A DNA stretch of 10,555 bases, taken from contig CAINXK010000388.1 in NCBI GenBank assembly GCA_903854805.1, positions 1 through 10,555 on the forward strand, read 5' to 3'. Below are positions 1 through 4,974 of the stretch, in pieces. The stretch is from an uncultured Anaerolineae bacterium. Its GTDB lineage: Bacteria > Chloroflexota > Anaerolineae > Anaerolineales > Villigracilaceae. The notes under the pieces are model-generated. The model saw only the letters and a program-made list of their open reading frames with translations. It ran no database searches and had not been told where the DNA came from. Positions within the stretch are counted from its first letter, which is position 1. Each line of letters opens with the position of its first letter. The translations under genes and the position numbers were made by a program.

Positions 1-135
1 CCATGCTTTTTCGCCCGGGTCAACGGGGACTATCGTTGGCAGTTGATTGTGCGCGGACCCAATCCGGCTTCGCTGCTCGAAGGTCGAATTCCGGATGGCT
101 GGCGTGTTGAAGTTGGGCCGGTAAGTTTGCTATAA
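1..135 (+). CDS. priA: C-terminal end of primosomal helicase PriA (partial, 5' end outside window)
   Basis: Frame 1 is open from the first base to a TAA at 133-135 and gives 44 residues. The stretch DYRWQLIVRG followed by an LL-rich linker and a terminal VEVGPVSLL resembles the C-terminal domain of PriA, where a YRWQ-type strand and a final DVDPxxLL tail are typical. PriA is the 3'-5' DNA helicase that reloads the replisome at stalled forks. The tail here has VEVGP where DVDP is more usual, a mild divergence. Only the last few percent of the protein is visible, so helicase motifs and zinc-binding cysteines cannot be checked. The assignment rests on the tail pattern alone. A hairpin followed by a T-run starts about 10 bases after the stop and fits the end of this transcript. 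Confidence 0.65.
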   Translation, partial: PCFFARVNGDYRWQLIVRGPNPASLLEGRIPDGWRVEVGPVSLL

Positions 136-136
136 T
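107..136 (+). promoter_or_regulatory. Candidate sigma70-type promoter overlapping the priA stop codon
   Basis: TTGAAG at 107-112 and a consensus TATAAT at 131-136 are separated by 18 bases. If used, transcription would begin near 143 and read towards the membrane-protein gene at 417, with a leader of about 270 bases that starts with the hairpin at 145-187. The -10 match is perfect but lies partly in codons of the upstream gene, so chance is possible. The rest of 202-416 shows only AT-rich stretches (250-270) and no clear second promoter or RNA fold. Confidence 0.3.
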
Positions 137-144
137 GTAGGGTA

Positions 145-201
145 GGCAGTGTCACTATCAGCGCGTCGAGCTGATAAGCCCGCTGCCAGGTATTATTTTT
201 T
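145..201 (+). terminator. Terminator-like hairpin after priA
   Basis: An outer GGCAG (145-149) pairs with CTGCC (183-187), and an inner TATCAGC (156-162) pairs with GCTGATA (170-176) around a 7-base loop. The structure is followed by an AT-rich stretch ending in a run of T (195-201). It most simply ends the priA transcript. Because a TATAAT lies just before it, it could instead act as a 5' leader structure for the next gene. Confidence 0.5.
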
Positions 202-416
202 GAGTTTTATATACACTTGGCGATTTCTCACTTATTAATGGTATGCTCAATCTTTAGATAATATTTTTTACACAGCCCAGGGTCGCAAGGACGAAGGTTC
301 CGGCTGGTTTTGGAAATTCCGCCTTGATCACGGCTTCTGTTTAGTTCTGGTTCGATCGGGTGAAGCTGCCTGAATTTAAAGTCGACTAATTTGAATACAG
401 TACAAGGAGTATTAAA

Positions 417-1304
417 ATGGAATCTTTTTCTCGCGGGTGGAAATTTTTGACCCAGGCCTGGAAAATGGCCACAAACGATAAAGATCTGCTCAAGCCATCG
501 ATCTATGCCATGCTGGTTGGATTTATCGTTTCGATGATTGGCATCATCCCGCTAGTCCTTTCGGTGTTGATCCTGGGCACAGATTCAAATTTTGCGCGCC
601 TGGTTCTGGGCTTTTTCGGTGCGCTGCTGGTCTTTGCACAATACGCCGTCACTTATATTTTCTCTGCTATGACGGTTAAGCTGATCTATGATTATCTAAC
701 TGATGGTGATGGGCGTATGGACCAGGCCTGGGAAATTGTCAAACGGGATTGGCTCGATATCCTGTCACTGGCGGCGGCTTCCACCCTGGTCAATATTATC
801 AAGAACGCAGTCAGGGGCAATGGCAAGAACCGAAACTTTTTGCGCGAAGCAGTAGCCAACCTGATCGATACCGTCTGGACCGAGGCGACCTTCCTGGTTC
901 TGCCGATCATGGTCATCGAGGACGAAAACCTTAAAGATGGTTTGAAGCGCGCTACTTTCATTGTCAAGAGCAACCTGCTACTGGTCGGCATCGGTGCAGT
1001 TGGGGTGCGCTGGGTGACCGGGCTGATCGGATTTGTTTTCGGGGTTGTGGGTTTGTTGGTCGGCTTTGGGGTTGCTTTTCCGCTCATCTCAATTGCGGGC
1101 GCTTCGACACCCCTGGTTGTCCTGGCAGTTATCCTGGGCGTGCTTTTAGCTTCGGTCTTCTTTATGGCCGCCAATGTCATCAGTTCTTACACATCAACGG
1201 CTTACCATACCTGTTTGTATCTGTGGGCGCGGAATACCGAAAAAGCCGGGCAGGGCGTGCAGGCCAGCATCCCCGCTCCGCTCGCAGCAGTCCTGGGACG
1301 ATAG
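417..1304 (+). CDS. Polytopic membrane protein, DUF6159-like
   Basis: This 295-residue protein starts at an ATG preceded by AAGGAG with 7-base spacing. It opens with a short amphipathic stretch (MESFSRGWKFLTQAWKM). Hydrophobic segments follow at about 30-53, 62-90, 187-225 and 232-256, and a conserved-looking cytosolic or interfacial block around 150-180 contains an EATFLVLPIMVIED motif. This pattern, an N-terminal aromatic/basic helix, paired membrane segments and an ATFLVLPVxxxE-type block, fits the uncharacterised integral membrane family DUF6159. No catalytic residues are evident and the biochemical role is unknown. The downstream phosphoribosyltransferase ATG follows the stop codon by one base, so the two are almost certainly co-transcribed and translationally coupled. 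A link to nucleobase handling is only an inference from that coupling. Confidence is high for a real gene and moderate for the family name. Confidence 0.85.
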   Translation: MESFSRGWKFLTQAWKMATNDKDLLKPSIYAMLVGFIVSMIGIIPLVLSVLILGTDSNFARLVLGFFGALLVFAQYAVTYIFSAMTVKLIYDYLTDGDGRMDQAWEIVKRDWLDILSLAAASTLVNIIKNAVRGNGKNRNFLREAVANLIDTVWTEATFLVLPIMVIEDENLKDGLKRATFIVKSNLLLVGIGAVGVRWVTGLIGFVFGVVGLLVGFGVAFPLISIAGASTPLVVLAVILGVLLASVFFMAANVISSYTSTAYHTCLYLWARNTEKAGQGVQASIPAPLAAVLGR

Positions 1305-1305
1305 C

Positions 1306-1833
1306 ATGGAACCTAAAACCAACCTTTCGCCTCGCCGTATTTTCCTGACTTGGGAAGATGTGGATCGCTTAATTGATAAGCTTGTCCCACAGTTGAACCG
1401 CGAATTCAATGCCATGGTCATCATCACTCGCGGCGGGTTGATCCCGGGCGGCATGATGGCCGAAGCCATGAATATCACTCATATTCTGACCGCGGCTGTC
1501 GATTTTCCGGCTGAAATGGAACGCAAAAGGCTTTTAATGGCCTGGCCTGAATTCATTCAGTTCCCATCCGAGGATAAACTTCGCGGGCGTTCGACCTTGA
1601 TCGTTGACGATGTTTGGGGTTCAGGGCGTACGATTACCGCTGTAAAAAATAAAATCTCCGCAGCCGGGGGCTTCCCTGAAACCTGCGTGCTGCACTTCAA
1701 CCCGTACCGCACGCTTTTTGGTTCGTCCAAACCGGATTACTTCGCAGATGTGACTGATGCGCGCATTATCTACCCCTGGGAGATTGCCCGGGGCGCAGAT
1801 CGGGTCATGTTGGGCGAAGGCGATCGTTTGTAA
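1306..1833 (+). CDS. Gpt-like purine phosphoribosyltransferase family protein with altered PRPP loop
   Basis: The 175-residue product aligns by eye with xanthine-guanine phosphoribosyltransferase (Gpt). It has an N-terminal LTWEDVDRLIDKL, a TRGGLIPGGMMAE block at 41-53 (SRGGLVPGALLA in E. coli Gpt), a PRPP loop at 99-109, and a late PWE motif at 157-159 matching the PWD near the Gpt C-terminus. Such enzymes transfer phosphoribose from PRPP to a purine base in salvage. The loop reads VDDVWGSGRT. The position that is normally Asp (DDxxDTGxT), the general base in hypoxanthine-guanine enzymes, is Gly105, so activity or substrate may differ. The start at 1306 is chosen because it follows the upstream stop by one base and matches the family N-terminus. 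A farther in-frame ATG at 1174 would only add residues overlapping the upstream gene. No strong ribosome-binding site is seen, consistent with coupling. Confidence 0.85.
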   Translation: MEPKTNLSPRRIFLTWEDVDRLIDKLVPQLNREFNAMVIITRGGLIPGGMMAEAMNITHILTAAVDFPAEMERKRLLMAWPEFIQFPSEDKLRGRSTLIVDDVWGSGRTITAVKNKISAAGGFPETCVLHFNPYRTLFGSSKPDYFADVTDARIIYPWEIARGADRVMLGEGDRL

Positions 1834-1873
1834 AACAAGCGAGGCAGGTCTCAAACCTGCCCCGCTTGTTTTA
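1831..1873. terminator. Strong intrinsic terminator overlapping the phosphoribosyltransferase stop codon
   Basis: An 18-pair stem with a single A-C mismatch joins 1831-1849 to 1855-1873 around the loop CTCAA. The TAA stop (1831-1833) is itself part of the 5' arm. The arms begin with AAAA and end with TTTT, so it can terminate rightward transcription of the 417-1833 unit. It could also stop leftward readthrough from the convergent sortase gene that ends at 2014. The 140 bases between it and that gene show nothing further. Confidence 0.85.
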
Positions 1874-2013
1874 CCAGGGATTCCCGCAAGCATCTATGCT
1901 TTGAAAACTGTGTAGCTACTTTTACATTGTCAAATTTTAGATTCGGAATTGCTGCAGTTTGCGCGAACCATTTGTTCTCTACTCGGATTGTGAGTAATTA
2001 TGGCAACACACAA

Positions 2014-4119
2014 CTATTCCGCTGCCACGCTGATCAGCACCGCCCGTACCACCCGCCGGAACATATAATCTTTCGTCAGGAAGTTGTAGCCCTGGCAGGT
2101 GATCAGTGTCAGGTAGGATTTTCCAGACAAATGCTCAAAGGCATAGGCGGTTGTGTCAGGGAAGACCATGCGCGACTGCCGCACCTCAAAGGTGTATTTC
2201 TCACCAAACTGATGCACCACAATCTTATTGCCATAATACAGATTTTTGAGATTGGCAAACGGCCCCGGCTGACCCTTGGCATCCGTGACATGCGCCGTAA
2301 TAACCGAGTTGCCACTCCAGGTTGGGTAAGCCGTACCGTTCAACCACCCAGCGTCACTCCCCAGCCAGCTGACATCCCAGTTATTTTTGACCTCGGGCAC
2401 ACCCACGACCTTGACCTGCACTTTTTGTGATGGAATCTCCAGCCATAAACCGCTCATTTTGGTATAGGCCAGGCTGGCGGGTTGCGCGGGCAGGGAAGTG
2501 ACCCGGTTGGGCGCAAAACCAGTCTTGGGCAGTTTTTTCTCTGTGCTGGCACGGGCACTGGCGCTTCCGACAGTGAGATTGTAGGTCAGATCCACCCCGT
2601 TATTGATCGGATTTCCGAAGAGGTCAACGATGGAGGTGCTGGCGCAGACGAACAACCGGTAGTCGCCATTCGGCAGCGGGGCCGAGAAGGTCACGGTGGC
2701 GGTGGGGTTGGCATAGGTCACACTGGCGACCGTCACCTGGGTATCGTCAGGCTTTACCCCACCCGCGCATGAGACGGTATCAACAGTTTTGTTGGCGCCC
2801 TTCTCAACCAGCAGGAAGTTCGCCGGGTTGGTCACATCGTCTTGGTCAGTATTACCCGTGGGATCGTAGACTTCTTCGTCGAAGGTGATGGTGAAGGAAA
2901 TCGGGCCTACTCCCGGATAACTGGTCTGCAGGCTGTTCGCTGTGGCGGCTGGTGAGATACCATCGAACTTCCACAATTCCACCCCAGTGGTGCTGGTCCC
3001 GTCATCAGCTTGGAAATAGAGCGCGCCGTTATAGGCCATCAGGTAATCGGGGTATGAACCGAAATCGCCATTTGTATTGATATCCGCCGCCAGCGTGGCG
3101 CTGCTGCCGTTGTACTTCCACAGCTCTGGCCCATGGGTTCCGTCATCGGCTTCGAAATAGAGCGCGCCATTGTAGACAGCCAGGGATGAAGGTTCTGAAT
3201 CGCCGTCATCTGGTTTGATATCCGCTGCCAGGGTCGGCGCGTTTGTGCCATCGAACTTCCACAGTTCCTGCCCATGATCATCCCAGCCATTGAACGTGAA
3301 ATAGAGCTTGCCGTCGTACGCCGTAAGTTCAGAAATGTATGAACTGTCAGAAGGGACTGAACCGACAGATACATCTCGAATATCCTTCGCCAACGAAGCG
3401 CTGCTGCCATCGTACATCCACAGCTCTTGTCCATGGTTCGGGGCAATGGGATTGTTCCCGCCATCGGCTGAGAAATAGAGCGCGCCGTTGAAGACCGTCA
3501 GGTAGCCAATGTATGAAGAGCCTGGCCCAGGATTGATATCCGCCGCCAGTGAAAAGGTGGAGCCGTCGTACTTCCACAGCTCACCCCCCTTGTTCGGGGC
3601 AATGGGATTTGGCCCGGCATTGGCTGAGAAATAGAGCGCGCCGTTGTAGACCGTCAGGTAGCTTGGGTTTGAGTCAGTCCAATCTGTTGTATTGAGATTA
3701 GCCACCATCGAGGGAGGATTGGTGCCATCATAACTCCACAACTCGTTCCCCCCGTCTATTGCGTTGTCAGTGGCTGCGAAATAGAGCTTGCCGTTGTAGA
3801 CCGTCAGGTATTTAGGGGTGTTCGCGTCGACGGAATTCGGCACCGCCTCAGCAGTGCCGGTGGTGAAATCGTACCTCCACAGTCCTTCATGACTACTCGA
3901 GTCAGTGCCCCGGAAATAGAGCTTGTTATTGAACACGGCGAAGTATTGCGGGTCTGAACTATTTGACCCACTGAGGATATCCTTCACCAGCGCGGCTGGG
4001 GATGGTGCGCCCGCCTGCGCGGACTGCGCCGGGACTGCCAGCAGCATCAGGACGAGCAGCGCGGTGAAGACCCGCCGGACGGACAGAGGCACAGCGTTGA
4101 ACCAATTTTTTGCGGACAT
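2014..4119 (-). CDS. Exported ELW-repeat protein with Ig-like domain, internal LPKTGF and C-terminal sortase domain
   Basis: The protein has 701 residues with the start at 4119, which has AAGGAG seven bases upstream. A longer reading to 4227 adds 36 codons with no ribosome site and is rejected. Residues 1-36 form a signal peptide (basic VRR, hydrophobic core, AQSAQA cleavage site). Residues 57-387 hold seven repeats of the form YNGxLYFxADDG...ELWKYDG, matching the ELWxxDGT repeat family. Residues 395-518 look like a bacterial Ig-like domain. LPKTGF lies at 530-535, directly before a sortase domain (about 550-701) with His610 in TAHVTDAKGQPGPFANL, Cys675 in LTLITC and Arg688/689 as the likely catalytic arginine. 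Sortases are cysteine transpeptidases that recognise LPxTG-like signals. No transmembrane anchor follows the signal peptide, so it is presumably exported or loosely tethered. The exact sortase class is uncertain. Confidence 0.9.
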   Translation of the reverse strand: MSAKNWFNAVPLSVRRVFTALLVLMLLAVPAQSAQAGAPSPAALVKDILSGSNSSDPQYFAVFNNKLYFRGTDSSSHEGLWRYDFTTGTAEAVPNSVDANTPKYLTVYNGKLYFAATDNAIDGGNELWSYDGTNPPSMVANLNTTDWTDSNPSYLTVYNGALYFSANAGPNPIAPNKGGELWKYDGSTFSLAADINPGPGSSYIGYLTVFNGALYFSADGGNNPIAPNHGQELWMYDGSSASLAKDIRDVSVGSVPSDSSYISELTAYDGKLYFTFNGWDDHGQELWKFDGTNAPTLAADIKPDDGDSEPSSLAVYNGALYFEADDGTHGPELWKYNGSSATLAADINTNGDFGSYPDYLMAYNGALYFQADDGTSTTGVELWKFDGISPAATANSLQTSYPGVGPISFTITFDEEVYDPTGNTDQDDVTNPANFLLVEKGANKTVDTVSCAGGVKPDDTQVTVASVTYANPTATVTFSAPLPNGDYRLFVCASTSIVDLFGNPINNGVDLTYNLTVGSASARASTEKKLPKTGFAPNRVTSLPAQPASLAYTKMSGLWLEIPSQKVQVKVVGVPEVKNNWDVSWLGSDAGWLNGTAYPTWSGNSVITAHVTDAKGQPGPFANLKNLYYGNKIVVHQFGEKYTFEVRQSRMVFPDTTAYAFEHLSGKSYLTLITCQGYNFLTKDYMFRRVVRAVLISVAAE
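2959..3951 (-). repeat. Seven in-frame ELWxxDGT-type coding repeats
   Basis: Within the sortase-fusion gene, seven units of roughly 45-60 codons each carry an (Y/F)NGxLYF strand followed by an ELWxYDG strand. Units 3 and 4 share an extra NPIAPNxG insertion, suggesting the most recent duplication. In DNA the repeats show as recurrent plus-strand blocks such as GAAATAGAGCGCGCCGTT and TTCCACAGCTC. The arrangement suggests a beta-propeller-like or elongated surface module, which is an inference. Confidence 0.85.
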
Positions 4120-4121
4120 AA

Positions 4122-4149
4122 GCGCTCCTTTTCCAGACCCGCAGGTCTG
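4122..4149 (-). promoter_or_regulatory. Ribosome-binding site with a hairpin directly upstream, sortase-fusion gene
   Basis: Reading leftward, an inverted repeat CAGACC-TGCG-GGTCTG (4149 to 4134) sits a few bases before the AAGGAG that fixes the start at 4119. It could be a leader hairpin that limits ribosome access, or a dyad operator. Which it is cannot be told from one copy. No convincing -35/-10 pair was found between it and 4209. Confidence 0.35.
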
Positions 4150-4208
4150 CGCACAGAAATAAGATGGGTACCGACGGCACAGTATGGCATGAAACCCCAT
4201 TCCTGTCC

Positions 4209-4263
4209 TTATACTTTTCCCGACCAAAAAGTATAAAAAAAGTCAGGGCATCCTGACTTTTTT
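4209..4263 (-). terminator. Composite two-hairpin terminator, copy A
   Basis: Reading leftward, AAAAAAGTCAGG (4263-4252) pairs with CCTGACTTTTTT (4247-4236) around a 4-base loop. A second hairpin follows at once: TTATACTTTT (4236-4227 on this strand) with AAAAGTATAA (4218-4209) around an 8-base GGTCGG-containing loop. It lies downstream of the small receiver-like gene and of a relic LuxR tail and would terminate leftward transcription before the sortase gene. The same two-hairpin design recurs at 4881-4941. Confidence 0.75.
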
Positions 4264-4279
4264 GCGCTTCCCTTGGAAG

Positions 4280-4372
4280 GCTGCTGGCCTGTTTGGGGCT
4301 CTCGGATGTGGATCTGCGCTTGGAGCCAACCCGGTTTTGATCGTGGGCCTCACCCGTTCAGGAGACAGTCAA
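4280..4372 (-). pseudogene. Relic of a LuxR-type regulator C-terminal tail
   Basis: Read leftward in one frame, this stretch gives LSPERVRPTIKTGLAPSADP. This lines up with the end of the kinase fusion at 4975-7371 (SELVTYAIKIGLAPSRRS). The flanking bases GGAAGGCTGCTGGC and the downstream terminator match too. A stop codon lies just upstream in frame, no helix-turn-helix core remains, and no start is present. It is therefore best read as the leftover 3' end of a paralogous gene whose body has been deleted. The alignment was made by eye over about 25 codons. The bases from here to 4457 show no gene. Confidence 0.6.
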
Positions 4373-4457
4373 CTTGCACAATATTTATTGCCTGTGTCTT
4401 GTTTAGCTTTTTTTCGATGCGAAATATTTCCGACGAATACCGGTCACTGATCGACGT

Positions 4458-4799
4458 TTAATTTACGATCAACTGGAACAAATCCAGGGAAGAATTTAAG
4501 GGGAGATTTTTTTCATTTGCGACATTTGCCTTGTTTTTGATTATGTTCACCTGCACCAAGCGGATCGACGGGCTGCACCCGAATGCTTCCTGGATAATTC
4601 GCAGGTTTGCTTCGTACTCATCGCAAACAATCACATCCGGCTCGAGCTGCCTTGTGCTTTGGATATCGGCAGGCAGGCTGGCGATATCCGTAGAAAATCT
4701 GCCCACGATTTCGATCTTGGACGAGTACCCTGCCAAAATATAATAAACCGCTTCAAGCACCAGAGATTTACCGAATATGACAACCCGTCTTATTTTCAT
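4458..4799 (-). CDS. Small receiver-like protein, function unknown
   Basis: The product has 113 residues from the ATG at 4799 (MKIRRVVIFGKS), with GGAGAG 11 bases upstream. A longer start at 4835 has no ribosome site and adds residues unlike the fold. The order of a first strand (RRVVIFG), a helix, and a second strand ending PDVIVCDEY resembles a response-regulator receiver, with Asp60 at the phospho-acceptor position. However, the acidic pair after strand 1 is replaced by GK, and no clear Thr/Ser or Lys switch residues follow. It is probably a degenerate receiver that cannot be phosphorylated normally. The gene is AT-richer than its neighbours and lies between the two copies of the composite terminator. 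It may have been part of the signalling unit that left the LuxR relic just downstream. I do not recognise a named family. Confidence 0.6.
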   Translation of the reverse strand: MKIRRVVIFGKSLVLEAVYYILAGYSSKIEIVGRFSTDIASLPADIQSTRQLEPDVIVCDEYEANLRIIQEAFGCSPSIRLVQVNIIKNKANVANEKNLPLNSSLDLFQLIVN

Positions 4800-4880
4800 A
4801 ATGATGTAGACTCTCCAATTTGGGCAACACTGCATGATTCAGCCAGCTTGCAGTATTACACAATCACGGCTGTTTGTCTT

Positions 4881-4941
4881 TATGCTTTTGCCGACAAAAA
4901 AGCATAGAAAAAGTCAGGGCATCCTGACTTTTTCTATGCTT
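4881..4941 (-). terminator. Composite two-hairpin terminator, copy B, after the kinase-fusion gene
   Basis: A perfect 19-pair stem joins 4900-4918 and 4923-4941 around a 4-base loop (GCAT on the plus strand). Reading leftward it ends in a T-run. It is followed by a second stem, 4882-4889 with 4898-4905, which shares bases with the first, so the two stems compete. The structure begins 34 bases after the kinase-fusion stop and is its likely terminator. Confidence 0.85.
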
Positions 4942-4974
4942 GCACTGGAAGGCTGCTGGCTGGTTAGCGGTGGT

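Noticed and set aside
692..1180. Minus-strand 162-codon frame opposite the membrane-protein gene
   Set aside because: It is a low-complexity Thr/Pro/Arg-rich product, typical of an antisense shadow, with no ribosome site and a well-supported gene on the other strand.
1174..1305. 44-codon N-terminal extension of the phosphoribosyltransferase frame
   Set aside because: It lies entirely inside the upstream membrane-protein gene, and the extra residues do not resemble the family N-terminus.
1927..2430. Plus-strand 167-codon frame opposite the end of the sortase domain
   Set aside because: The opposite strand encodes the conserved catalytic core of the sortase. The plus-strand product shows no recognisable motif.
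2950..3960. Recurrent short blocks that could suggest a CRISPR or DNA repeat array
   Set aside because: The spacing is uneven and the repeats are in frame and degenerate at third codon positions. They are protein repeats.
4120..4227. 36-codon N-terminal extension of the sortase-fusion frame
   Set aside because: The internal ATG at 4119 has AAGGAG at ideal spacing and is followed by a clean signal peptide. The extension has no ribosome site and would bury the signal peptide.
4262..4461. Two overlapping plus-strand 62-codon frames
   Set aside because: They have no ribosome sites and no recognisable features, and they overlap the relic LuxR tail and the terminator.
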